A DNA stretch of 64,000 nucleotides from Salminus brasiliensis (GCF_030463535.1 NC_132880.1:31186987-31250986), one strand, 5' to 3'; positions 24,229-36,439 are shown, counted from the first letter of the stretch. The notes: generated by a model not told the origin, from the sequence alone. Numbers and translations are program-made.

Positions 24229-24359
24229 AACCACCGGTGAACCTACAGGTCCCTTCACCGGTGATGGCAAAACGGTGGTGCCTCTAAAGCTCTTCAGAGG
24301 TCTAGATCCCATCACCACTGCTGTCAACTCTTCAGACTGGACACTGGATTCTCTCCCAG
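24229..24359 (+). CDS. penultimate exon of a plus-strand transcript (unrecognised)
   Basis: Acceptor ACTCCCCAG, donor GTACGTG. One frame is open across all 131 bases, reading TTGEPTGPFTGDGKTVVPLK, then LFRGLDPITTAVNSSDWTLD. It enters in phase 2 and leaves in phase 1. The upstream partner is uncertain: exons 7613-7694 and 3402-3621 both end in phase 2 and would fit. Not a repeat by eye. Function unknown. Confidence 0.5.
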
Positions 24360-24692
24360 GTACGTGAACGACTTACACACTGACCATCACTTAATTACAC
24401 ATCTTCAAAAGACCAGAGGGTCAGTGTTGACCCTTTCATTATTTCTAGTGTTGGTTTTTAACAGAGGCTGTAAGAAGTGGAACAAGGCAGACGCTGATAC
24501 TATAATATTTAGGTAAATAAATATGATATGATATTTGAGCTAAATAAATACAGTTTAACTGCCTTTAAGTATTTTGAGTATTAAGTATATTGACAACCTA
24601 GGTTTTATGTGTTTACATGCCATTTTAACTTGTGTTGTGGTAATGTTCCGCATTTTACACATAAAGAGCTCCTACTTGTTAGCTCCCACCAT

Positions 24693-24693
<1 letters not shown>

Positions 24694-24766
<73 letters not shown>
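24694..24766. repeat. (CA)n microsatellite
   Basis: About 36 CA units in the intron between exons 24229-24359 and 24984-25027. A smaller CA run and a (TCAA)7 array (24929-24956) follow in the same intron. Confidence 0.97.
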
Positions 24767-24768
<2 letters not shown>

Positions 24769-24928
24769 CCAACTAAGGCAGGTTATGCTGAAGTGTATGT
24801 GTGGAGTGCTGTGTTGTCATCGACAGTTGGTTATTTACCTTAAGACGATTCCAGGCTCCACATGGTCAGTTCCCACAAGTGCATGTCAAGCACAAGGCTG
24901 AAACACACTCTCACACACACACACACTT

Positions 24929-24956
24929 GATCAATCAATCAATCAATCAATCAATC
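24929..24956. repeat. (TCAA)n microsatellite
   Basis: Seven tandem TCAA units shortly before the acceptor of exon 24984-25027. Confidence 0.9.
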
Positions 24957-24983
24957 ACAATCACACCGTCCGTCTTTCCCCAG

Positions 24984-25027
24984 CTCTGGACCCTTTTAAG
25001 TTCACGGTCAGATCTACACCAGTCTAA
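24984..25027 (+). CDS. terminal exon of the same plus-strand transcript
   Basis: Acceptor TCTTTCCCCAG. Joined in phase to 24359 it gives ALDPFKFTVRSTPV and stops at TAA 25025-25027. An ATTAAA lies at 25139-25144. The perfect phase and a clean stop after 14 codons support a real last exon. Confidence 0.45.
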
Positions 25028-25138
25028 ACAGCCCCCAGCAAGCAGAAGGACGTCAGGCTGCTCGACAGACCGCCTCAGTCGGCTGCATGTGAAGCTCTGG
25101 TCTCCGCCAGCAGACTTTTAGTTTCATGTTTCGTATGA

Positions 25139-25144
25139 ATTAAA
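25139..25144 (+). terminator. possible polyadenylation signal
   Basis: ATTAAA 112 bases after the TAA at 25025-25027. Positional inference. Confidence 0.25.
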
Positions 25145-26049
25145 GCACCGCCTCGTTTCCGAGGCCAAACCCACAGGCCAGTCCAGTCCAGTCTTGCCCA
25201 AATCTGAGGAACGAGGATTCACGTAGCTAGCTAGTTGTTTGTAGGTGCGGCTGCAGGGAACATAAACGGAGCCTGTTCATTTCCTCTGAGGCGACTTTAT
25301 TTAATTATTTATTTAAAGACCTTCTACTTGAAGCAGGGCGTTGAGCTCTAAGGCTAGCCATTTCCCCTTCTCAGAAAGAAACACTGAAGTAAACCTTGTT
25401 CCAGTGTCTTTCTTTTTTTTCCTCCCTTTTTTATTATTCTTTTTTTTTATTATTTTTTTAAATATCGATATTTACCAGAAGATTTCCTCACCCAGGACAA
25501 GACAGATAACAAACTACAAGACAAGCCTACTTAAATATCCTGACTTTATTTCTCTGAGGACAGAGAGTACCACTGAGAATAAGGGACCATCTCAAAAGTG
25601 CAACACGTGGACGGCTGTTTACATTAACGCCAGACTCACGGAGGAGTTTACTAACGCACTAAAGGGGGCGCCATTCTTTAAAGCCTCCACAAGTGCCAGA
25701 GCTTTTATCTGCAGGACTGATTAGATAGATCTCACAGGTACTTTGGGTTCCAGATTACAGGAGCGTTGTGTAATTGTTAGCTTACAGATGGCAATGGCAA
25801 TTATTTATCCCGTTAGCCCTAATAATATTAGTCACTTTCCATTTTTATATATTTTTAAAGGTGGTTTTATATTGCTTTATTTATGTTAAGCGCTTTATAT
25901 TGCCTTTGGGTATTCAATGTAATACAGAAAAAAGCTTGGTTTGTCTTAAAATAATGTTAAATGATGAAATTTAACATAAAATTCTAAATATATTCACAGA
26001 TTTAACAAATCTATGGAATAAACTTGGCACAAAAAGTGAGGAAATGTGT

Positions 26050-27260
26050 GTTTGGTAGATGATTTTTTGTTGTAACAATGCTTCTTGGCAATAAATCTTA
26101 TGCCGCCACATTGGTAAGGAACATGCATTTGTGGGATGAGCAGAAGAGCTGAGTATGTGGGTTGCGCCCATGAAAAATTGACCAACTCTTCTCTGCCACT
26201 GCCAAACAATTTGGTGTTTGTTGGACTGGATGATTGAAGTTTGAAGAAACAAGACATACTGGCAATTTAACAATGTATTAATTTAACAAACAGGAGCTTC
26301 AGTAGCGTGTGGAAGAACCATACACAGCTACAGCAGCCTGGCATCTCCTCCTCATGATGCAGGTCACCAGCCTAGTCACACACTGCTGTGGGATGGCATC
26401 CCATTCTTCAACCTGCATTTGTCACAAGTCAGCCAACGTGGTTGTGTTGGTCACTCTGGCACGAACAGCACACTCAAGCTGATCCCACAAGTGTTCAATG
26501 GGATTGAGTTCAGGACTGCTGGCAGGCCGTTCCTTCCTCTCCACTCCCAAATTCTGGAGGTAGTCTCTAATAAACCCCGCTCTGTGGGGACGAGTGCTGT
26601 CATCTCTGGGTGATAGAGTTCAGGCCTGACGGTGAAGGACAGTCATGAGACAGGATGAGATGCGTGCCGTCTGTTCTGGATTGTCTGGGCAGAGAGCCGT
26701 CGGCCATATCGTCCTGCAAACCTTGACTGCAAATCTGTAGAAGACAGTCCACTTCTTGGGGTGCTGTCTTCTTGGGACACCCACTTCGGGGGCTGTCTCT
26801 GACATCCCCCGTTATATGGAAGTTGGCCTTCAGTTTGGAGATGGCACGAGGGCTCACTCCAAGTAATGCCACAACTTGGTTTTGTGGAACACCAGCTTGA
26901 AGTTACTCAGTCGCACAGGCCCTATCCAGATCGGTCAAACGTGGCATGCCGATTCTTGAAGCAGACACCTACTGACCACTGTAGCAGGGCCCATGTTCAC
27001 AGGTGCTGCCAATCAGGCACTGTAAAAGAAGTGTCAGTGGCAACAGCAAAATAAGCTGTTTGGCAATGGCAAAGAAGATTTGGCAATTTTTTCATGTGCT
27101 CAACCCACATACTCAGCTCTTCTGCTCATCCCACAAATGCATGTTCCCTACAAATGTGACGCCATTGAAAAGGGAAATGAACAGACTTTCCAACAGTATA
27201 AGATTTATTGCCAAGAAGCACTGTTACAACAAAGAAATAATCTACCAACTTCCTTACTTT
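26050..27260 (-). mobile_element. internally deleted Tc1-like transposon with long inverted repeats
   Basis: The ends 26050-26220 and 27090-27260 are inverted copies of each other (shared blocks CTTCTTGGCAATAAATCTTA and GAACATGCATTTGTGGGATG). The right arm has about 30 extra bases. Between them the minus strand encodes an N-terminal helix-turn-helix part (SPRAISKLKANFHITGDVRD, then PRSGCPKK) and, in another frame nearer the left arm, a C-terminal part with PELNPIEHLWDQLECAVRAR. The middle, with the first catalytic aspartates, is missing. It can at most be moved by another element's enzyme. Confidence 0.8.
26290..26872 (-). pseudogene. broken Tc1-like transposase
   Basis: An N-terminal DNA-binding half (ATG at 26872) loses its frame near 26640. 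The C-terminal block containing LNPIEHLW and ending near 26290 resumes in another frame. The central catalytic region is deleted. This is the cargo of the element at 26050-27260. Confidence 0.7.
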
Positions 27261-28357
27261 CGGTGCTTATATATATATTTTTTTTTATAAAAATATAAGT
27301 TCATATTTTTCCCTTAATTACTACTGTGCCAAATCTATAAGACTTTACTTGTAGTAAATAACTCATTTTATTTGTATTAATATTGCAATACTGCAACTTT
27401 TAATTTTTTACTTTCACGTTGGTAAAATTGTAATAAATATTTTCATTATCTAACATCCCTTGACCTCTTGTAATAAACAGGTTAGCATTTTTTACACTCA
27501 TTCTGTCCTATTCCTGTTCAATTAATTATGCAGTTGGAGAAAGAACAACAGATTATTTAAAATTGAACATAAAGATCACACCTAACAAGATCACACCTAT
27601 CCATGTACTAGCCCTTTTGTTTTGTACACCTTTCAATTCAATGCAAATCAATGGTAAATGAAATTAATAGAGCAGTGTGCGTTTTGTGCTCTTTTCAGAC
27701 GGTCCCTTAATTACTGACACCCTGTTGCCCGAGATAGATTTAATACGAAACTTAAGTGTCTCTGGCTTTCCTGCGTCCTCTGTGTTGTCGTATGTAGAAA
27801 AAGGAGACAGAGACTGTCTAATTAACCAAACTTAAAGAAGAGAATCCAGCAAATATTTAAAACAAACTACTGTTTGAAGATTTCAGACATCAGGAGCTCT
27901 TATTTGACTGATGACTGTGAGCGGATTAACAGAGCGATCATTAAACCCCTGCTGGTATTACAGCCCTTTTACACTACATACACTTCTTGTAGGAGCGAGG
28001 GAAACTAAGGCGTCACTAATCTAATGTCACTAATCAGGGGTACTAAATCAATGTGCTAAAACCCATCCATTAAGTCCATTAAGATGATTAATGTTTAGGA
28101 AAAAAATCTAATCAAATAAATGAAATTAAATATTCTCAATGCGCAACCAGTCCAGTAGGGGGAGCTCTAGGTCAAAGTAACAGAACAGTACTGAGGGAAC
28201 AAAAAGTGCCAGAAAAGACACAAACATTAACAACGTGTGTGTGTGTGTGTGTGTGTGTAGTGTGTAATTAGAGTGCAGTGTGTGAGAGTGTAACATTTTG
28301 TCCCCTGTAGGTCAGCCTGATCTTGTCTGGGCCTTTCCCTCACTCCAGAGTAATGAT

Positions 28358-28397
28358 ATGGATGGATGGATGGATGGATGCATGGATGGATGGATGG
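28358..28397. repeat. (GGAT)n microsatellite
   Basis: About ten GGAT units with one CATG interruption. Confidence 0.9.
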
Positions 28398-28628
28398 GTG
28401 TGTAGACAGCAGGTGTGTGGGAGAAAGGGATATAGATAGAGAGGTGAGATTTCTGAGTGTGGGTCTTTCTCCAGTGGTGTGACATGTGTGTGAAATGCCT
28501 GTACTGTCTTTTAAATATTGCTCAGTTCAGGTCTGTGTCATTATAAGCTCCCATAAAATGTTCTCTCCTACAGAAACAGTCTGCAATTGTATTAAACATT
28601 TATAACTAATCTAATCCTGGCTGAAAAG

Positions 28629-31130
28629 ACAACATACTGCTGGTTCTGGTTTATGCTGGTCTTGTGCTGGTGTGGTGCTGGTTGACCAGTATACCAGTGT
28701 TAAACAACATAATGCTGGTTCTGGTTTATGCTGGTCTTGTGCTGGTGTTGTGCTGGTTGACCAGTATACCAGCGTTCAAAACAACATACTGCTGGTTCTG
28801 GTTTATGCTGGTCTTGTGCTGGTTGACCAGTCTACCAGTGTTCAAAACAACATAATGCTGGTTCTGATGTAGACTGGTCTTGTGCTAGTGTGTCACTGGT
28901 TGACCAGTATACCAGTGTTAAACAACATACTGCTGGTTCTGGTTTATGCTGGTCTTGTGCTGGTGTTGTGCTGGTTGACCAGTATACCAGCGTTCAAAAC
29001 AACATACTGCTGGTTCTGGTTTATGCTGGTCTTGTGCTGGTGTTATGCTGGTTGACCAGTATACCAGTGTTAAACAACATACTGCTGGTTCTGGTTTATG
29101 CTGGTCTTGTGCTGGTGTTATGCTGGTTGACCAGTCTACCAGTGTTCAAAACAACATAATGCTGGTTCTGATGTAGACTGGTCTTGTGCTGGTGTGTCAC
29201 TGGTTGACCAGTATACCAGTGTTAAACAACATAATGCTGGTTCTGGTTTGTGCTGGTTGACCAGTATACCAGTGTTAAACAACATAATGCTGGTTCTGGT
29301 TTTTGCTGGTCTTGTGCTGATGTGGTGCTGCTTGACCAGTATACCAGCGTTCAAAACACCATAATGCTGGTTCTGGTTGGTGCTGGTTGACCAGTATAAC
29401 AGTGTTAAACAACATACTGCTGGTTCTGGTTTAGACTGCTGGTTCTGGTTTGTGCTGGTTGACCAGTATACCAGTGTTAAACAACATACTGCTGGTTCTG
29501 GTTTATGCTGGTCTTGTGCTGGTGTTGTGCTGGTTGACCAGTATACCAGCGTTTAAAACAACATACTGCTGGTTCTGGTTTATGCTGGTCTTGTGCTGGT
29601 TGACCAGTCTACCAGTGTTCAAAACAACATAATGCTGGTTCTGATGTAGACTGGTCTTGTGCTAGTGTGTCACTGGTTGACCAGTATACCAGTGTTAAAC
29701 AACATACTGCTGGTTCTGGTTTATGCTGGTCTTGTGCTGGTGTTGTGCTGGTTGACCAGTATACCAGCGTTCAAAACAACATACTGCTGGTTCTGGTTTA
29801 TGCTGGTCTTGTGCTGGTGTGGTGCTGGTTGACCAGTATACCAGTGTTAAACAACATAATGCTGGTTCTGGTGTAGACTGGTCTTGTGCTGGTGTGGTGC
29901 TGGTTGACCAGTATACCAGTGTTAAACAACATAATGCTGGTTCTGGTTTATGCTGGTCTTGTGCTGGTGTTGTGCTGGTTGACCAGTATACCAGCGTTCA
30001 AAACAACATACTGCTGGTTCTGGTTTATGCTGGTCTTGTGCTGGTTGACCAGTCTACCAGTGTTCAAAACAACATAATGCTGGTTCTGATGTAGACTGGT
30101 CTTGTGCTAGTGTGTCACTGGTTGACCAGTATACCAGTGTTAAACAACATACTGCTGGTTCTGGTTTATGCTGGTCTTGTGCTGGTGTTGTGCTGGTTGA
30201 CCAGTATACCAGCGTTCAAAACAACATACTGCTGGTTCTGGTTTATGCTGGTCTTGTGCTGGTGTTATGCTGGTTGACCAGTATACCAGTGTTAAACAAC
30301 ATACTGCTGGTTCTGGTTTATGCTGGTCTTGTGCTGGTGTTATGCTGGTTGACCAGTCTACCAGTGTTCAAAACAACATAATGCTGGTTCTGATGTAGAC
30401 TGGTCTTGTGCTGGTGTGTCACTGGTTGACCAGTATACCAGTGTTAAACAACATAATGCTGGTTCTGGTTTGTGCTGGTTGACCAGTATACCAGTGTTAA
30501 ACAACATAATGCTGGTTCTGGTTTGTGCTGGTTGACCAGTATACCAGTGTTAAACAACATAATGCTGGTTCTGGTTTATGCTGGTCTTGTGCTGATGTGG
30601 TGCTGCTTGACCAGTATACCAGCGTTCAAAACACCATAATGCTGGTTCTGGTTGGTGCTGGTTGACCAGTATAACAGTGTTAAACAACATACTGCTGGTT
30701 CTGGTTTAGACTGCTGGTTCTGGTTTGTGCTGGTTGACCAGTATACCAGTGTTAAACAACATACTGCTGGTTCTGGTTTATGCTGGTCTTGTGCTGGTGT
30801 TGTGCTGGTTGACCAGTATACCAGCGTTTAAAACAACATACTGCTGGTTCTGGTTTATGCTGGTCTTGTGCTGGTTGACCAGTCTACCAGTGTTCAAAAC
30901 AACATAATGCTGGTTCTGATGTAGACTGGTCTTGTGCTAGTGTGTCACTGGTTGACCAGTATACCAGTGTTAAACAACATACTGCTGGTTCTGGTTTATG
31001 CTGGTCTTGTGCTGGTGTTGTGCTGGTTGACCAGTATACCAGCGTTCAAAACAACATTCTGCTGGTTCTGGTTTGTGCTGGTGTGGTGCTGGTTGACCAG
31101 CATACCCGTGTTCAAAACACAGCAAAACAC
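28629..31130. repeat. 75/53-bp minisatellite with a 1.2-kb higher-order repeat
   Basis: About 2.5 kb of tandem units, most 75-76 bases, some 53. Each is built round CTGGTTGACCAGTATACCAG followed by AACAACATA(A/C)TGCTGG and several GCTGGT motifs. Variant units recur in the same order at a distance of 1222 bases (e.g. 28664 with 29886, 28890 with 30112) and then 1275 bases (29450 with 30725, 29667 with 30942), so the array is two copies of a long block. The later copy holds one extra 53-base unit near 30.48 kb. Long open frames across it arise because 75 is a multiple of three. I do not regard them as genes. Confidence 0.95.
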
Positions 31131-31387
31131 TGTTTTTCATTGATGGTGGTCAGCAGGGATATAGCAGGGATTTAGCAGGGATATGAGTTCATAACAGGGA
31201 GTCTAATGAGTGGTATGGTTTCCTTGACTGGTTTTCGTGAAGAGTGGAATGTACTTTTACTATTTTTGAAATATTTGTACTTGTATTACTGAAGCTTGAC
31301 CTTGAACCTTGACCACTTACTGAGTTACATTTTCTATGGAATAAACAAACTTCTCTTCTGTCTCTTGACAAGTGCCCTCATTAACGA

Positions 31388-31605
31388 AGGTGCTTCAAAT
31401 GGTGAGGGATTTGAGGGATTCCATAGAAGAACCATGTCTGTAGAACAGATGTGTATAAGTGTAGTGAAGAACCCTTTAAAGGCCTGCTTGGTGTATTTGA
31501 ATGTTCTCCACACTCACACTTCTCTAGACACTCAACATGGTTCTTTTATGGCATCTCTTAAACCATTTGAACCATTTGAAGCATCTTCATTTTCAAGGGT
31601 GCAGT
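31388..31605. mobile_element. palindromic MITE, AGAACC family (copy 1)
   Basis: The left arm (GGTGCTTCAAATGG, CCATAGAAGAACCATGTCTG) and the right arm (GGTTCTTTTATGGCATCTCT, CATTTGAAGCATCTTC) are inverted copies. The same arms recur at 55711, 56862 and 61812. Confidence 0.65.
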
Positions 31606-32458
31606 CAGATTTCCAGTGCATTTGAATTTATTATTTTAATAAAACATTTGTCCAAAATTAAATCAGTGTAAAATGAAACTGCCCACAACTTATGCTAATT
31701 TTTCTTTGTGCAAGAAACAGAACAGCCACATTAGTCACCACAACACACGCTGCCAAAAATGACAATTCATCTGATAAAATGTTCACTTTGTACTTATAGA
31801 AACTTGCTTTTCTGATTTTCACACAAAAAAAATAGTATATATATATATTGCTTAATACTTCCATGTTTAATGGGTATGGTTTTGACACAGGACCCATACT
31901 TTCTACTTTTCATCTAGTGCCTTTGATATGCATGTCAATGGAGGAAACAGCTGATTTAATTTGGTTCCTGATGTTTCATTGAGCTGCTGCCAAAATAAAA
32001 AAGGTTTAACAGGGCTCCAGTTATAAAATGGGCTCTTCTTCTTAGGGAATGGACCATTTCACTCCAAATGGAACTAATTGTGGAAAACCACTGAGACCTG
32101 AAAAGAGTGATGGAGGCCGTAATGCAGGTCACGGTGGTGTAGTTGCAGATTGGGAATGGAAAATGAGACTATTGGAAAAAGAAACTGAGCCCTTTTTGAA
32201 GGTGACAGAGCTGTACTAATATAGTGCTCAGTATCTGCCCCAAAATCATTCTCCATGAACAAAAAAAAAGGATAATAGCTCTTACTGAATCAGGCCTGAG
32301 GCATATCAGTAATTAGGAACTGTCTGTTGAATCACATTTCCAAGCTTTATAAATGCTGTTTTTTTCTTTTAATGCTTGTACTGAATTTCCTCCTCTAAGC
32401 AACTGTCTAAAGATCTGAAAACAAATGGAATCAAACTGTGAGATATACGAGATATGAT

Positions 32459-32459
<1 letters not shown>

Positions 32460-32503
<44 letters not shown>
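32460..32503. repeat. (TA)n microsatellite
   Basis: About 22 TA units followed by a short CA run. Confidence 0.95.
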
Positions 32504-32511
<8 letters not shown>

Positions 32512-33439
32512 TTTTATTTGGACAAAGCTTTAGCTTGACACATTGTATCCACACTTGCCTGTTCTAAAATCTTTTGATGTTAACTTATTAACATGTCAAC
32601 GTCTATTAAGTGTTACCAATGCTTTGCCTTCTCTTGTGAAGTTACCATTTTGGAGATACATGTGTTTTCAGATGGCATCATTAGCTTTCATATGTACTTG
32701 CCGGAGTGATGTGGTAGGAAACGCTTGTACTTTGCTGTACCACTGTTTTAATTCAACAGTGACAACATTCAAAACAGTGTTCTGGTCTGTTAATGTAGTC
32801 TAACAGGAACAGTGCATCTCAGTGGTGTGTATAGCTGGGCTCACTGTGGCCATGTGTCAATGACGCATACATCAGCCTGTCATTCTCTCTCATTAATGGT
32901 CAGTGTCATCACCTCCAAATGATGTCACATGGAGAAAAAAACTCAAAGCTTGAAAGTGAAATGTTCAACACACCATAAGCTTCTACCTACACTACTGCTC
33001 ATGGGCCATTTAATCAGCATGTTTGTTTGCACAGTTTGGTAGAACAGAATAGACTCTAGTTGTGCAATAGAGTAGAATATAATAGAGTATGATAGAATAG
33101 AATCGACAGACATTAGAACACAGTATATTCGTATTTGGCCTCCCTCCATTAGAAGTGAAATATGGAAAAAAAGGTGTGTTTAGGGCTCTTTTTGTCCAAA
33201 CCTACATTTTATGTCCACAAGAGGGCGCACACAGCTTTGTTATCATGTAGGCCAGTGTTTTTCATTTCCAATCCAGAGGACCCACTGCACTTAGGTACTC
33301 ACGGCTCCTTATACACCTAATGCAGCTCATGATGAATAAGTAGCTGATAAGGTGTGATCACATGTGTTGATACAAAAAAACACCTGCGATATAAGTGATT
33401 GGTCCATTTAAAAAAAAAAAACAACAACAACAAAAAACA

Positions 33440-34340
33440 TGGACTTCACCATGTCTTCCCTTGAGATGCTCTGCTAGACCTTCACTTGCTACTTGTTTGT
33501 GGGTCTTTCTTGATTTTGCTGATCAAAATGGGTTGCGGTCAGGTGACCATTCCACTTATTTGCCTTAAGAAGTTCCTGGGCTGCTTTTGCGGTATGTGTT
33601 GGGTCATTTTCCATCTGTATTGTGAATGAGCCATCCGATCAGTTTTGCAGTTTTTGCCTGAATCTGAGCAGAAGGTAGCTCCACATATTTCATAATAATA
33701 CTAATATTTCATCCTGCTACCTGTATCAGCAGTCATATCATCAATAAAGGCCAGTGGCCCAGTTCCATTGGCAGCCATTCATGCCCATGTCATAACCTCA
33801 GTGCCTCTGTCATGTTTGACAGATAATGTGTTATGTTTCGGATCACGAGCCTTTCCCACCCCGATCCATACTCAAGTTAATCTTGGTTTTATCTATCTAA
33901 AGAATCTGGCTGTAGAACTGAGCCGGCTTTCTTAGATGGTTTCTAGCAGTCTGATCTGGCCTTTCTGTGTCATGAGTGTAACCAGTGTTTTGCATCTTGA
34001 CGTAAAACCTCTGTATTTACATTCATGAAGGCAACTCTTGATTACCTTGTATCAACTTTGACAATGATACGTCTGCCTCCTCCAGAGTGTTTTTGACTTG
34101 ATTAGATGTTATGAAGAGGCTTTTTCTTCACAAAGGAAGGAATTCTGCAGTCATTTACTTCAGTTGTCTTTCATGATCTCACCAGTGTGTTTCTGCTTTT
34201 AGAAATGTACCAAATTGCTGTTTTGGCCGGTCCAGATGTTGTGCTATATCTCTGATGTTTGTTTTGATTTTTTAGCCTAAAGAAGGCCTCCTTCACTCAA
34301 ATTGATGCAATTTTGGATCACATATTGAGACGTTTTCATG
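33440..34340 (-). pseudogene. degenerate Tc1-like element
   Basis: On the minus strand, pieces such as GTGPLAFIDDMTADTGSRMK resemble the catalytic core of one fish Tc1-like subfamily, but frameshifts and stops interrupt it throughout. Flanking text such as GGTCATTTTCCATCTGTATT belongs to the same decayed copy. Boundaries approximate. Confidence 0.5.
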
Positions 34341-34345
34341 AACAG

Positions 34346-34641
34346 GTAAAGTTGCACGTATTTGTCACTGTACAGTGTGCACTGCACAGCGAAATGTGTC
34401 CTCCGCATTTAACCCATCTGTGGTAGTGAACACACACTCACACACACACTAGTGAACTAGGGGCAGTGAGTACACACACACACCCAGAGCGGTGGGCCGC
34501 CAACTCCAGCGCCCGGGGAGCAGAGAGGGTTAAGGGCCTTGCTCAAGGGCCCAAAAGTGGCAGCTTGCCAAGCCCAGGAAATCGAACCCACAACCCTGTT
34601 ATCGATAACCTGGCGCTCTAACCGCTGAGCCACCACTGCCC
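34346..34641 (-). mobile_element. tRNA-derived SINE (family A), most complete copy
   Basis: Read on the minus strand it starts GGGCAGTGGTGGCTCAGCGG (A-box region) and has a good B-box in GGGTTCGATTTCC. The body passes CTTGAGCAAGGCCCTTAACC and ends near CAGTGACAAATACGTGCAAC. It matches the copies at 21248, 36440 and 51346. Confidence 0.8.
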
Positions 34642-36204
34642 AGCTGTCAAATTCAATGCTTGGCCTGATCGGTTTGCCATGAAACATTGAGGGAACAGGA
34701 CATGCCTGACCATCAAACGACTTATCTTTTGATGATTTATAGAAAAATGGGAGTAATTATTATACAATTAATGACTGTGATCATTTTAAACTTGAGCACC
34801 TGTCCTGTGGTAGTGAGGATGGGGCTGTTGTGGAGAAAATGTACTTTGGCTTGAGATGCCACCATCAGTCTTCATGACTTTCCTTCAGTATCTTGCCTCA
34901 AACAGATCATTATCAGGGAAAATGGGCAGTCTGGCCAGCTGTACATTAAACTTAATAAGAATCAGAGGTGAGATCTGGATGTGTAAAAAAACAAGAATGC
35001 TGTCCACCTTTATCTGGAGTGTGTGAGCTGTTATGGGGGCCCTGCACCTACAGTTCTATGCAAAGGTTTTGGCAGCCCTGTTGTAATGGCATGCTTTCTT
35101 GCTTTTCCAAGTAAAGATTAGGTAAATCCAAGTAAAGTAAAGGTTAAAGGTTAACAAAGCCTCTACAAGACACAGAAATATGGCGGGTTCCAATACATGT
35201 CCTATGTATTTGTTACATTTAACATATAGGGGGCAAATAAAAAAAATAAAAAAAATAAAAAAGGAGGGCAAACAAAATTTAAATATGGTAAATCTAGCAA
35301 ATAAGATAATAATAAAAAATATTAAATTGTGCACTAAAATGTGCACTAGTGTGTTCTCTGTGGAGGATGTGCTTATTTACACTTAGAACATCAATAAAAC
35401 ATGTAATTAATGTGACCACGGTGTCCGTAGCCTTTGAATACAATTTTATATAGTTTATAAATGGTTTAAATTAAGTGTTGTTCCTCTGAAACCCTAAACC
35501 ATTAGCTGCGATTCAGATTCAGGTTTTTCTGTTCATTCTGGCCTTTCTGAAATCTCTGCTGAGCGTAGTCCTTAAGCCAGAGTTGCTCCCTCAACCCTCC
35601 AAGCCTCTTCTAACCTGCCTACTCACCCCCCCCTCCTACACACACACACACACACGTGATGTGTGCTGAATAACAGTGGTGTAGTGCCCTTGTACAAGTG
35701 GATAACTGTTTCAAAAATGTTAAAAAAGTAAGGTTATGAAGTAGGTTTTTCAGTAGCACCTTTCAAGAGCACTTCCCTAAAATGTCAACAACAACAAAAG
35801 TGTGGGCTACGGTGTTTGTCTCTGGGAAAAGCTTTCACTAAGTGGCGCTTACTACAGTCACTCATCGAGTGAAAGTTATTTATAAAGATCCTGACTCTTT
35901 TGGTAATGGACATGGTGCTATTACACTGCCGCTGTGGAAAAGGCTTCATCTCGCTTTGTTTTGTTGGACTCTTACAATAACACGAGCAACAATGTAGACA
36001 CAGTGGGACTGAATAGGAGACAGGAACAAAAACATTTAACGTTAAGGGAAGTCGTTTCACAGCACCACAAAAAGCAGAAGTTGGGTTACTAGTGTTTCTT
36101 ACTGAATATTTTTAAATCAAGTATTTTTTTATCTGTGCGCTGAATTATAATTTGTAGCTTAAATCTTGTATTTTTGAAGCCATTAAACTCTACACACTGG
36201 GTAA

Positions 36205-36422
36205 TTCACATTTACATTTATGGCATTTAGCCAACACTCTTATCCAGCGTGACTTCCAGAGCTACTCATATTACAGAGGTGGGTCAGTGTAGTGTTAGGA
36301 GTCTTGCCCAAGGACTCTTATTGGTGTAGTGCAGCATAGTCACCCAGACCGGGAATCGAACCCCAGTCTCCCACATGGTGTGGTAGCTCAGTGGCAGGTA
36401 GTGGTTTTATCTGTTGCACCAC
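36205..36422 (-). mobile_element. tRNA-derived SINE (family B)
   Basis: On the minus strand: A-box-like head near the CCACTGAGCTACC region, B-box GGGTTCGATTCCC, and the 3' tail CTGGATAAGAGTGTTGGCTA followed by AATGCCATAAATGTAAATGTG, a tail shared by many fish SINEs. It abuts a family A copy at 36440. Confidence 0.7.
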
Positions 36423-36439
36423 ACCAACCACCACATGTA

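Larger units (their letters stand above)
25145..28620. other. gene-poor region upstream of the RGS gene
   Basis: Contains a GC-richer stretch (25.15-25.30 kb), the Tc1-like element (26050-27260), a (TG)n run at about 28236-28258 and a (GGAT)n run at 28358-28397. No supported gene. A promoter for the RGS gene could lie here, but I cannot show one. Confidence 0.35.

Noticed and set aside
28629-31130. CRISPR-like array
   Set aside because: The units are contiguous tandem repeats without unique spacers, in an animal genome. It is a minisatellite.
28629-31130. Bacterial Chi-like recombination sites (GCTGGT motifs)
   Set aside because: Chi acts in enterobacteria with RecBCD and needs GCTGGTGG. 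The motif here is just part of the repeat unit and has no such meaning in a fish.
34346-34641. tRNA gene
   Set aside because: A- and B-box-like motifs are present, but there is no cloverleaf and the sequence recurs at several places with a long body. It is a tRNA-derived SINE.
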